NCBI GenBank assembly: GCA_019359515.1
Contig: JAHHHC010000017.1
Coordinates: 51,763-115,762, forward strand
Length of the DNA stretch: 64,000 nucleotides
Direction of reading: 5' to 3'
Origin: Desmonostoc vinosum HA7617-LM4
GTDB lineage: Bacteria; Cyanobacteriota; Cyanobacteriia; Cyanobacteriales; Nostocaceae
The notes under the pieces were generated by a model. It was given only the letters and a program-made list of their open reading frames with translations, was not told the origin of the DNA and did not search any database. The position numbers and the translations under genes are program-made. Below are positions 41,364-49,788 of the stretch, piece by piece (position 1 is the first letter of the stretch; the number at the start of each line of letters is the position of its first letter).

Positions 41364-42458
41364 ATGGGCAATACTTTTGGACATCTTTTTCGCGTTACTA
41401 CTTTTGGTGAATCTCACGGCGGTGGTGTGGGGGTTGTAATTGATGGTTGTCCCCCACAACTAGAAATCTCGGCTGAAGAAATTCAAGTAGAACTAGATAG
41501 AAGACGTCCAGGACAAAGTAAAATTACGACTCCTCGCAAAGAAGCGGACACCTGTGAGATTCTTTGTGGAGTATTTGAAGGGAAAACTCTGGGGACACCC
41601 ATTGCCATTTTGGTGCGGAATCAAGATACTCGTCCCCAAGACTATGATGAGATGGCACAAAAGTATCGCCCTTCCCACGCCGATGCCACCTATGATGCCA
41701 AATATGGGATTCGTAATTGGCAGGGTGGAGGCAGATCCTCCGCACGTGAGACAATTGGCAGAGTTGCAGCTGGTGCGATCGCCAAAAAAATTCTCCGTCA
41801 AGTTGGTAATATTGAGGTTATTGCTTACGTTAAGCGCATTAAAGATTTAGAAGGCATAGTTGACCCCAACACCGTTACCTTAGAGCAAGTAGAAAGCAAC
41901 ATCGTCCGTTGTCCAGATGCGGAATGTAGCGATCGCATGATTGGATTTATTGAGCAGATTGGCAGACAAGGTGATTCTGTCGGTGGTGTAGTGGAATGTG
42001 TAGCGCGGAATGTACCAAAAGGTTTGGGTGAACCTGTATTTGATAAATTAGAAGCAGACATTGCTAAGGCTGTAATGTCTCTGCCTGCTAGTAAAGGGTT
42101 TGAAATTGGCTCAGGTTTTGCAGGGACGCTATTAACCGGAATTGAGCATAACGACGAATACTATATTGATGAAAATGGGGAAATTCGCACCGTAACCAAC
42201 CGTTCTGGCGGTATTCAAGGGGGAATTTCCAATGGGGAAAACATCATTTTGCGAGTTGCATTTAAGCCAACAGCAACAATTAGGAAAGAGCAAAAAACGG
42301 TAACTCGTGAAGGTGAGGAAACATTATTAGCAGCCAAAGGACGCCACGATCCTTGTGTGTTACCGCGTGCTGTGCCGATGGTGGAGGCAATGGTGGCTTT
42401 AGTGTTGTGTGACCATTTATTGCGGCATCATGGACAGTGTAAGGTATTGTTGACTTAG
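41364..42458 (+). CDS. aroC: Chorismate synthase
   Basis: 364 residues. Last step of the shikimate pathway (EPSP to chorismate, FMN-dependent). Motifs: [20 protein letters not shown] (N-terminal signature), [35 protein letters not shown] and [16 protein letters not shown]. Length is standard. The reading frame continues open beyond its TAG for a further 63 codons (see next entry). Confidence 0.97.
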   Translation: MGNTFGHLFRVTTFGESHGGGVGVVIDGCPPQLEISAEEIQVELDRRRPGQSKITTPRKEADTCEILCGVFEGKTLGTPIAILVRNQDTRPQDYDEMAQKYRPSHADATYDAKYGIRNWQGGGRSSARETIGRVAAGAIAKKILRQVGNIEVIAYVKRIKDLEGIVDPNTVTLEQVESNIVRCPDAECSDRMIGFIEQIGRQGDSVGGVVECVARNVPKGLGEPVFDKLEADIAKAVMSLPASKGFEIGSGFAGTLLTGIEHNDEYYIDENGEIRTVTNRSGGIQGGISNGENIILRVAFKPTATIRKEQKTVTREGEETLLAAKGRHDPCVLPRAVPMVEAMVALVLCDHLLRHHGQCKVLLT

Positions 42459-42650
42459 CAATTAAAATTAACGATTTTAGAACGCGGTGCGAAAACTGAA
42501 GATATAGATAATGAACTAAAACGAGTATTTAGTAGTAAAAAAGATGAGAATAAACGACATGAAGCCGCAGAATATTTACTGAAAAAAGATTCAAAACGCT
42601 ACTCTTGGGCAAAATCTTATCTGAAAAAATCGCAAGATAATAGTAAATAA
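42459..42650 (+). pseudogene. Gene remnant in frame with aroC
   Basis: Immediately after the aroC stop codon and in the same frame, 63 codons stay open to a TAA: QLKLTILERGAKTEDIDNEL, then KRVFSSKKDENKRHEAAEYL and SWAKSYLKKSQDNSK. The composition is protein-like (charged helical) but there is no ATG, GTG or TTG. Most likely the tail of a decayed gene whose front was lost; readthrough of aroC is a less likely alternative. Family not recognised. Confidence 0.45.
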
Positions 42651-42679
42651 ACTGGGTGACATCGCCAAAGTTCCAAAGC

Positions 42680-43621
42680 ATGACCAGATTCATTCACGAC
42701 CAATTTGCCAAAGATTATCTCGAACAATTACTCACCCCTTACGGCGAAGTCCAAGCACCTAAACGAGTCGCAGGCGAAGTCAGACAAATAGACGTTTATT
42801 TCATCCGCACATCACAACCAACTACTATTCCAGAAACGTTTAGACTGTTGTCTCAATTTACTACCACACCTGCATTATTTGAACCTTTCCGTAACGCTGC
42901 ATCCGTTACAGAAATTTGCGATTGTCTTTTAAAATTATTAGAGTTACGCAGCGATTTACAACGACAAGCAAATCGAAATAACACTCGCATTGTTGAATCT
43001 GACATACCCAAATTATGGATTCTGACGCCGACAGCATCAGTAGCACTTCTATCAGGATTTGGTGCTACCACTAAAGTTGATTACTTACCCGGAGTTTATT
43101 TCTTAGCACAACATTTACGTACAGCTATAGTCGCAATTCATCAGTTACCCATTATTCCTGAAACTTTATGGTTAAGAATTATTGGTAGAGGAAATGTCCA
43201 AAAACGGGCAATAGATGAATTAGAAGCGCTAAATCCCGATAATCCTTTTCGCCTAGCTGCGTTAGAATTACTATACAATTTGCGACAAAACTTACAATTA
43301 AATCAAAATCAAGACGCAGATGATAGGGAGTTAGTTATGCGATTAGCACCACTTTATCAACAAGACCGAGAACAGGCTTTTAAAGAAGGGGAACAACAAG
43401 GACTACAAACTGGTATTCAAACTGGTATTCAAACTGGTATTCAAACTGGTATTCAGCAAGGGGAACGGTTGGTAGTAGAAAATTTACTCAAGGTTCGCTT
43501 TGGTGAATTAGATGATGAACTGCAAGCAATTATTGTACCTTTACTAGCATTATCACCAGAAGAATTTACTCCTTTACTGTTGCAATTATCTCGTGAAGAA
43601 TTAATTGCTAGGTTTCGTTAG
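42680..43621 (+). CDS. Rpn/transposase-like PD-(D/E)XK family protein (DUF4351 type)
   Basis: 313 residues from the ATG at 42680 (a GTG at 42656 is possible). Begins MTRFIHDQFAKDYLEQLLTP, then GEVRQIDVYFIRTS, the usual opening of the cyanobacterial Rpn-like family, and ends with the C-terminal DUF4351-like segment (RFGELDDELQAIIVPLLALS, LQLSREELIARF). Between them a 12-base minisatellite encodes (TGIQ)4 just before QQGERLVVENLLK. Such proteins are linked to recombination-promoting nucleases; activity here is not proven. Confidence 0.75.
   Translation: MTRFIHDQFAKDYLEQLLTPYGEVQAPKRVAGEVRQIDVYFIRTSQPTTIPETFRLLSQFTTTPALFEPFRNAASVTEICDCLLKLLELRSDLQRQANRNNTRIVESDIPKLWILTPTASVALLSGFGATTKVDYLPGVYFLAQHLRTAIVAIHQLPIIPETLWLRIIGRGNVQKRAIDELEALNPDNPFRLAALELLYNLRQNLQLNQNQDADDRELVMRLAPLYQQDREQAFKEGEQQGLQTGIQTGIQTGIQTGIQQGERLVVENLLKVRFGELDDELQAIIVPLLALSPEEFTPLLLQLSREELIARFR
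43409..43456 (+). repeat. 12-base minisatellite inside the Rpn-like gene
   Basis: Four tandem units of actggtattcaa (the last ending cag), each encoding Thr-Gly-Ile-Gln. Unit length is a multiple of three, so copy-number change would keep the frame. Confidence 0.95.
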
Positions 43622-43727
43622 TAAAGCTATGGAGAGTTACTTATGCGATTAATACTACACTTGGTAGTGAGGTGATGATGCTGCACTACACACTTAGAAG
43701 TTTCCCATAGAATTGTTACGAAAAATT

Positions 43728-44171
43728 ATGACCTCAATTGCCAAAACCCGGTTGTATGAGCAAGATTTTGTCGCATGGACAGAACAAACTCTAGAACTGA
43801 TTCGTGCTGGTAAGTTGGAACAAATAGATTGGGAGGCTGTGAGTGAGGAAATCGAAAGCTTGGGTAAATCCGATAGACGCGAATTGAAAAGTCGTTTGGA
43901 GGTGTTGTTACAACACTTACTCAAGTGGCAATTCCAGCCGAATTTACGCAGTAGTTCTTGGTTGAACACGATTGATGAACAACGCAATCGGATTGAAGAT
44001 TTACTAGTTGATAGTTCCAGTCTCAGACTTTATGTTGAAGAGGTTTTAGCTGACTGCTATCGTCGGAGTAAGAAAGCAGCTACTCATGAAACGAATTTAG
44101 TAATGGATACTTTTCCTGCGGATTGTCCATATAATACTGCTCAAATTTTGGATGTTGAGTTTTTACCGTAG
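43728..44171 (+). CDS. DUF29 domain protein
   Basis: 147 residues from the ATG at 43728 (MTSIAKTRLYEQDFVAWTEQ); a TTG at 43713 is less likely. Typical DUF29: LYEQDFVAWTEQTLELIRAG, WEAVSEEIESLGKSDRREL, LEVLLQHLLKWQFQPN, and the C-terminal segment FPADCPYNTAQILDVEFLP. Very common in cyanobacteria, function unknown. A miniature relative follows 65 bases downstream. Confidence 0.9.
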   Translation: MTSIAKTRLYEQDFVAWTEQTLELIRAGKLEQIDWEAVSEEIESLGKSDRRELKSRLEVLLQHLLKWQFQPNLRSSSWLNTIDEQRNRIEDLLVDSSSLRLYVEEVLADCYRRSKKAATHETNLVMDTFPADCPYNTAQILDVEFLP

Positions 44172-44236
44172 AGCGATCGCGCGGCAATTGCTTAACGATG
44201 TAAGATATTTCATTAAGGAAACAAGAGCGATCGTTG

Positions 44237-44404
44237 ATGAGCGATGCAAAAAGCTATGAGCAAGACTTTCTGTTATGGACACAGAAATATTATCAGCGTG
44301 CCCGTCGAGATGCAGCAAAGGAAACTCAAAAACCAATAGAAGCTTTTCCTTCTGAGCGTCCTTTCACTATTGAGCAAGTTCTGAATCCAGAATTTTTTGC
44401 ATAG
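44237..44404 (+). CDS. Miniature DUF29-like protein (internal deletion)
   Basis: 55 residues, start ATG 44237. It begins MSDAKSYEQDFLLWTQKYYQ, matching the N-terminus of DUF29 (LYEQDFVAWTEQ in the neighbour), and ends FPSERPFTIEQVLNPEFFA, matching the DUF29 C-terminus (FPADCPYNTAQILDVEFLP). The ~90-residue central helical region is missing. Either an internally deleted pseudogene with its frame kept or a functional small protein. Too short to be noticed by most gene finders. Confidence 0.6.
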   Translation: MSDAKSYEQDFLLWTQKYYQRARRDAAKETQKPIEAFPSERPFTIEQVLNPEFFA

Positions 44405-44610
44405 TTTTACCATTCTCAAAGTACGTTCGGAGTCGGGACTTTAGTCGTGATTTTTCAAAAGCACTAGAGTGTGAACCACAAACGCTTGCAATTAAGGCTT
44501 TATTTATTTAGAAATAATACGGACTGGGCCTTACCAACCCTGTAGAGGGTATTGGCAGAAAATTTCAGTTAAGTAATTTAAGTTAGATTACTGATGCTAA
44601 GGTCATAATT

Positions 44611-45345
44611 ATGAATGAGTGGTATAAAGAGGATCTCGCGTTTATTCATGATGTCGGTTTCCGTGACTTTGCTCTTAAGTCTGCTCCTGGTATTCTGGAA
44701 ATTCTAGAGCAAAGCAAATTGCGTTGTGGTTTAGTAGTTGACTTGGGTTGTGGTAGCGGATTATGGGCACAAGAACTCATTAAGGCTAATTATCAAGTTC
44801 TGGGAGTTGATATCTCCGAGTCGATGATTGCTATTGCACGAGAAAGAGTTCCAGAGGCAGAATTTAGAATTGATTCACTATTCAAAATTGATCTTCCGCC
44901 ATGTCATGCTGTCACGTCGATTAGTGAATGTCTTAGTTACCTATTTGATGCAGATAGCGATCGCCAAACCCTTGTCAAGTTATTCCATCGCATATATGAT
45001 GCTTTAATTCCTGGAGGTGTATTCGTCTTCGATGTCGCGGAGATGGGACAGGTAACACCAAACGCTAAAGTGAGGAATTACACTATCAGCAAAGATTGGG
45101 CGGTATTAGTTGAAAAAGAAGATAATCCTCAGCAGGGAACTTTGACTCGTAGAATTACCAGTTTCCGCCAGGTTGGCGAACATTATAGACGCTCCCAAGA
45201 AGTACACTATCTGCAATTATACAGAGCCACATCGATCGCTAGTGAACTGCGGCGTGTTGGCTTCCGTGTGCAAACAATTCGTTGTTATGGTCGATACCAA
45301 CTTCCAAAAGGTCATGTAGCGTTCATTGCGCGCAAGTTAGCATAA
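44611..45345 (+). CDS. Class I SAM-dependent methyltransferase
   Basis: 244 residues. Motif I VVDLGCGSGLWAQELI, motif II-like VLGVDISESMIAIARERV, and ISECLSYLFDA give a standard Rossmann-fold methyltransferase. The C-terminus (RVGFRVQTIRCYGRYQLPKG, HVAFIARK) fits small-molecule methyltransferases. Substrate unknown. It stands between the DUF29 genes and a PEP synthase gene. Confidence 0.88.
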   Translation: MNEWYKEDLAFIHDVGFRDFALKSAPGILEILEQSKLRCGLVVDLGCGSGLWAQELIKANYQVLGVDISESMIAIARERVPEAEFRIDSLFKIDLPPCHAVTSISECLSYLFDADSDRQTLVKLFHRIYDALIPGGVFVFDVAEMGQVTPNAKVRNYTISKDWAVLVEKEDNPQQGTLTRRITSFRQVGEHYRRSQEVHYLQLYRATSIASELRRVGFRVQTIRCYGRYQLPKGHVAFIARKLA

Positions 45346-45636
45346 TTAAATAATTCGTAATTCGTAATTCGTAATTCATAATGACGCTCCTTCGTCGCTA
45401 CCGCTGCGAAGCGCGTAATTCGTAATTTCAAAGCCAAATTTAATTTTTTTTGTTATGGTGATCCCAAAGGAATCATTAATTACTTACGAAATTTAGTAGT
45501 TTGTTAACTTTTGATATCAGAATTTATTAGTTGGGATTTTTGTGTTTAAGCACACATTATTCACCAATTATACTTAATTAATCAACAAGCCAACGATCGC
45601 CAGATCACTAAAGTATTAACTTGGGAGGTAATACTG
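45346..45636. repeat. Repeat array and promoter region before PEP synthase
   Basis: 45353-45428 is an ATTACGA-type array (reverse orientation, attcgta) interrupted at 45383-45414 by a GC-rich insert beginning gacgctcc and ending gcgaagcgc. The rest to 45636 is AT-rich, with ggaggtaa as a strong Shine-Dalgarno just before the ATG at 45637. Confidence 0.75.
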
Positions 45637-48129
45637 ATGGAAACAGTATCTAAAAGCGCTTTTTATCCATCTTCCAAAGAACAATCGCTAGTCCTCTGGT
45701 TTGATGAAGTTGGCATTAGTGATATACACCTGGTAGGTGGTAAAAATGCCTCTTTGGGAGAGATGATTCAACGGTTAACACCCAAAGGTATTAGTGTTCC
45801 CACTGGGTTTGCAACTACTGCCTACGCTTATCGCTATTTTATTCAATCAGCCGGGTTAGAAGTCAAGTTGCGTCAACTCTTTGCTGACTTGGATGTGGAA
45901 AATGTCAAAAATTTACGAGAACGGGGGAAAAAAGCGCGATCGCTGTTAATGCATACACCATTTCCTGTAGAATTGCGTCAGGCGATCGCCACAGCCTACC
46001 AAAGCCTATGCGAACAATACAATGCAGATACAGATGTTGCAGTCCGTTCTAGCGCTACTGCTGAAGACCTCCCCGATGCTAGTTTTGCTGGACAACAGGA
46101 AACTTACCTCAATGTTGTTGGTGTCGAGGGAGTTTTAGCCGCCTGTCATAAATGCTTTGCTTCCCTATTCACTGACCGTGCAATTTCCTATCGCCACACC
46201 AAAGGATTTGACCACTTTAGCATTGCCTTAGCCGTCGGTGTGCAAAAAATGGTACGCTCCGATTTAGCTACCTCTGGAGTAATGTTTTCCATAGACACAG
46301 AAACCGGTTTTAAAGATGCGGCACTGATTACAGCAGCTTACGGTTTAGGAGAAAATGTTGTCCAAGGAGCCGTAAATCCTGATGAATATTATGTTTTTAA
46401 ACCAACTTTAAAAGCAGGGTTTCGCCCAATTATCGATAAAAAATTGGGCAGCAAAGAACTCAAAATGATCTATGACGACGGCTCTAAATTCATCAAAAAT
46501 GTTTCAGTTTCTCTACACGAAAGAGGCAAATTTGCCCTCAACGATGAAGAAATTTTACAACTAGCAAATTGGGCAGCTTTAATCGAAGACCATTATTCTC
46601 AAGTCCACGGAATTTATACCCCGATGGATATTGAGTGGGCCAAAGATGGGATTACCAATCAATTGTTTGTCGTTCAAGCACGTCCTGAAACTGTGCAATC
46701 ACAGAAGACGGGGAATGTATTGCGGAGTTATCGCCTATTGAACAAAGACGCGGAGATAGAAGATTTCTCCGCGTCCCCGCGTCCCCGCGTCCCCGCGTCA
46801 GCAAGAAACCCCCTAGTAACTGGACGCGCAATTGGCGAGGCTATTAGCCAAGGAAAAGTACACTTGATTTTAGATGTGCATCGAATTGAGCAATTTCAGG
46901 CGGGGGAAGTGTTGGTGACAGAAAGAACAGACCCCGACTGGGAACCAATTATGAAACGCGCTAGTGCAATTGTGACTAATTCAGGTGGGCGTACTTGTCA
47001 TGCAGCAATTATTGCTAGAGAATTGGGTGTACCTGCGATCGTCGGATGTGGCAACGCTACAGAAGTTTTGAAAACAGGTCAAGAAGTGACGATTTCTTGT
47101 GCGGAAGGAGAAGAAGGAAAAGTTTATCCAGGCTTATTACCTTTTGAAGTTCAAGAAGTTCCTTTAGAAAACTTGCCCCACACCAACACTCAAATTTTAA
47201 TGAATGTGGGTAATCCTCAAGAAGCATTTAGTTTATCTGCAATTCCTAATGATGGTGTAGGTTTAGCACGGACAGAATTTATTATTGCTAACCAAATCCA
47301 AATTCATCCCATGGCATTAATTTACTATGACTTATTAAAAGATGAATTTGCGAAAACTAAAATTGCTGAAATCACTGCACTTTACGATGATAAACCTCAG
47401 TATTTTGTTGATAAACTAGCCCAAGGCATCGGTAGAATTGCAGCTGCATTTTATCCTAAGCCAGTGATTGTGCGAATGTCAGATTTTAAAAGTAATGAAT
47501 ATGCCAATCTATTAGGTGGTCAACAATTTGAACCCGATGAAGAAAACCCAATGCTTGGTTGGCGAGGGGCAGCACGTTACTATGATGAAGGTTATAAAGA
47601 AGCTTTTGCCCTAGAATGTCATGCCATTAAGCGAGTGCGGGAAGAGATGGGTTTGCTCAATGTTATCCCCATGATCCCCTTCTGCCGTACTCCCGATGAG
47701 GGCCGTTTGGTGTTAGCAGAAATGGCAAAAAATGGTTTACAGCAAGGTGCTAATGACTTACAAGTTTACGTCATGTGTGAATTGCCTAGTAATGTCATTT
47801 TGGCTGAAGAATTCGCTAATGTATTTGACGGTTTCTCGATTGGTTCCAATGACCTAACTCAGCTCACACTAGGTATAGATAGAGACTCAGCCTTGGTAGC
47901 ACGGTTATTTGATGAACGCAGTCCGGCTGTCAAGCAAATGGTGAAGATGGTCATACAAACCGCGAAAAAATACCAACGCAAAATTGGTATTTGTGGACAA
48001 GCACCCAGCGATTACCCAGAATTTGCTCGATTCTTAGTTGAACAAGGAATTGACTCGATGAGTCTCAATCCAGATTCGGTTTTAAAGACAATGTTGGAGG
48101 TGGCAAAAGTCGAGAATGGTAAATATTGA
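45637..48129 (+). CDS. ppsA: Phosphoenolpyruvate synthase, with octamer-repeat insertion
   Basis: 830 residues; E. coli PpsA has 792. PEP synthase makes PEP, AMP and phosphate from pyruvate and ATP. ATP-grasp part: VGGKNASLGEMI, VRSSATAEDLPDASFAGQQE, DIEWAKDG and VQARPETV. Swivelling domain with the phospho-His: NSGGRTCHAAIIARELGVPA. PEP-binding TIM-barrel: DGVGLARTEF, IPFCRTPDEG, FSIGSNDLTQLTLG and the catalytic Cys region IGICGQAPSD. In the linker after the ATP-grasp part (DNA ~46747-46806) the residues EDFSASPRPRVPASA come from the ccccgcgt octamer array, inserted in frame. Confidence 0.93.
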   Translation: METVSKSAFYPSSKEQSLVLWFDEVGISDIHLVGGKNASLGEMIQRLTPKGISVPTGFATTAYAYRYFIQSAGLEVKLRQLFADLDVENVKNLRERGKKARSLLMHTPFPVELRQAIATAYQSLCEQYNADTDVAVRSSATAEDLPDASFAGQQETYLNVVGVEGVLAACHKCFASLFTDRAISYRHTKGFDHFSIALAVGVQKMVRSDLATSGVMFSIDTETGFKDAALITAAYGLGENVVQGAVNPDEYYVFKPTLKAGFRPIIDKKLGSKELKMIYDDGSKFIKNVSVSLHERGKFALNDEEILQLANWAALIEDHYSQVHGIYTPMDIEWAKDGITNQLFVVQARPETVQSQKTGNVLRSYRLLNKDAEIEDFSASPRPRVPASARNPLVTGRAIGEAISQGKVHLILDVHRIEQFQAGEVLVTERTDPDWEPIMKRASAIVTNSGGRTCHAAIIARELGVPAIVGCGNATEVLKTGQEVTISCAEGEEGKVYPGLLPFEVQEVPLENLPHTNTQILMNVGNPQEAFSLSAIPNDGVGLARTEFIIANQIQIHPMALIYYDLLKDEFAKTKIAEITALYDDKPQYFVDKLAQGIGRIAAAFYPKPVIVRMSDFKSNEYANLLGGQQFEPDEENPMLGWRGAARYYDEGYKEAFALECHAIKRVREEMGLLNVIPMIPFCRTPDEGRLVLAEMAKNGLQQGANDLQVYVMCELPSNVILAEEFANVFDGFSIGSNDLTQLTLGIDRDSALVARLFDERSPAVKQMVKMVIQTAKKYQRKIGICGQAPSDYPEFARFLVEQGIDSMSLNPDSVLKTMLEVAKVENGKY

Positions 48130-48203
48130 ACAGCAATGCGCTCATCGAATTTGTTGTTGCGGGGTTGATAACCGCCTCCATTGAGACGATGTTCCGCTTT
48201 CAA

Positions 48204-48457
48204 TAGACCTCTTGTATAAATATTTTTTTTGTTGGGCTACGCCCCGCTTCTCTACGAGACGCTTCGCGAACGCTAACACGCAGAGGCGCAGCGAAAAGTT
48301 CTGTTCGCGTAGCGTCTCCGTCAGGAGAAGGAGGGTTTCCCTCCGTAGGAACGCCACTTGCGCGGCTGCCGGGGAAACCGTCCAACGCAGTGGCTCAACT
48401 TTTCAAGACAGAGACGCAGAGAAGAGAACGCAAAGAAGGACTTTTGCAAGAGGTCTA
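48204..48457. mobile_element. MITE, larger copy (254 bp) with nested insertion
   Basis: Ends tagacctcttg and caagaggtcta are perfect inverted repeats with TA at both ends, the same element as 29451-29563. Compared with that copy it carries an extra acgagacgcttcgcgaacgc and an insertion at about 48292-48411 that includes ggagggtttccctcc and accgtccaacgcagtgg, itself a dispersed repeat. No transposase is encoded. Confidence 0.8.
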
Positions 48458-49318
48458 ATGTATCTGCTGAGGATTGGCACAATTCCAGGGTTTGGGAGAT
48501 TCTGGCTGACCTAATGGCTGTTGGTATACTGGCGGAGGATCACATTTTGGTGCTGTGATGTTGCCTACTAGAAGCCTGCGGAGATAATCAGGTGCAATTA
48601 CTTGGCAATAGTTAATACCTTTTTTCTCGACTCCGACAAATGAGGATGGGTTATTTCTTGCGACGTAAAGTTCTTTACTAAGGATATGTAATTTTCCATC
48701 CTTTGTGCTGAGGTAAGCCACAGGCGCAGGAGAGCTATCTGTCCACTGCTCTCCAGTGTAGGTTAGCCAGTTATCATACACCACAGAGCGAATGGCAAGG
48801 GGTTCTTGGTTCTGGTTGGTCAGGCTTGCCACAACCAGACCACCTATCTTTGCATTTACAACTGCACAGTTAGAACCAGAAGCAGCAGAGCCGGGATAAT
48901 AAAAATTCAACGCATCCCACGATTTCATTTTGCACATAATTACCTGTGGGTAAGTCTTGCCTGTGTTATCCTTTGCGTAGCCTACATACTGCTGAGTTGA
49001 CAGTGGTAAATATAAGGCTCCGTCATAGGGTGTGGGATTAGAACCAATAAAGCCTGTGGCGGATATACCGGGAGCGGGGAATGGTATGCCTGGTGTCCCT
49101 AATTCGTTCCAGTTAACATTTTTCGCTTTCAGTTTCGTATTTGCAATAATCTGCTGCGCCTTTTTGCAGAAATTCTTCACCGCCGCAGTGGAATAGAGTT
49201 TCCCTCGACCCTTTTGCCCTTTTGCCAACTGCGGTAGGTAAACACAGAGAACTCCATTCAGCAATATGGAAAAAGACACCGACATGATACAAAGTTTCTT
49301 CGCTCCTCTCATGTTCAT
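48455..49318 (-). CDS. Secreted hypothetical protein
   Basis: 287 residues, function not recognised. N-terminal signal peptide (KLCIMSVSFSILLNGVLCVY). The rest is extracytoplasmic in character: Gly/Pro/Tyr-rich, with a few Cys (CKKAQQ, VIMCKMKSW, GSNCAVVN, NYCQVIAPDYL, APKCDPPP, PWNCANP) that could form disulphides. Its TAG stop codon is the last three bases of the adjacent MITE (cta at 48455-48457), so the C-terminus may have been truncated or altered by that insertion. Confidence 0.72.
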   Translation of the reverse strand: MNMRGAKKLCIMSVSFSILLNGVLCVYLPQLAKGQKGRGKLYSTAAVKNFCKKAQQIIANTKLKAKNVNWNELGTPGIPFPAPGISATGFIGSNPTPYDGALYLPLSTQQYVGYAKDNTGKTYPQVIMCKMKSWDALNFYYPGSAASGSNCAVVNAKIGGLVVASLTNQNQEPLAIRSVVYDNWLTYTGEQWTDSSPAPVAYLSTKDGKLHILSKELYVARNNPSSFVGVEKKGINYCQVIAPDYLRRLLVGNITAPKCDPPPVYQQPLGQPESPKPWNCANPQQIH

Positions 49319-49652
49319 TCCCTATTTCTATTCAATTAATTTTTCAACGAACCCAAGGTGACTAAATAATTCATAATTTGTAGTTCATAAATTGATGACT
49401 GCGTATCTGAAAAAAACACTAATAGTACAGTCTCCTGAATTCCATCAAATAGCTTGACTGCATCTGTTTTACTTTATAATACTAGCGATCGCACCTGCTT
49501 TATTTCTTATCACCGTTTGGTTGCTGCTAAGTCCCAAGCTTCGCAAAAGTTTTTGAAAAAGCTAGAGGAACAGTTTTTCCGTCTTACAAAGTATGAGCCG
49601 AGGAAACCCCCTGGTGACTTTGCACTAAATCCCCATTACAAAACTTAATTAC
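49319..49652. other. Spacer with weak coding-like stretch
   Basis: Mostly AT-rich spacer. From about 49494 to 49648 the plus strand keeps a frame reading VAAKSQASQKFLKKLEEQFF, then RLTKYEPRKPPGDFALNPHY, but without a convincing start; possibly a remnant. A HIP1-like gcgatcgc lies at 49485. No RNA seen. Confidence 0.4.
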
Positions 49653-49788
49653 GTTAGCGTTAGCGAAGCGGTAGCGAGGTACGAGCGTCAGCGGTAGCGA
49701 GTCCTCGATAGCGAAGCGTTAGCGACGCAGGAGCGTCGCGTCATTACGAATTACGAATTACGAATTACGAATTACGAATTACGAATTA
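49653..49788. repeat. GTTAGCG...GCGTC element joined to an ATTACGA array
   Basis: 49653-49742 is a GC-rich block starting gttagcgttagcgaagcg and ending aggagcgtcgcgtc, bounded by aattac on the left and attacgaatt on the right. It is followed by about six units of the heptamer attacga to 49788. The stop codon of the next minus-strand gene (49786-49788) lies within the array. Confidence 0.85.

Noticed and set aside
48012..48203. Minus-strand frame reading AEHRLNGGGYQPRNNKFDER beside the MITE
   Set aside because: Looks protein-like for a short stretch but continues antisense into ppsA; too weak to call a transposase remnant.
49454..49648. 64-codon plus-strand frame starting with TTG
   Set aside because: No ribosome site, no recognisable family, and it lies among repeats; kept only as a note in the spacer entry.
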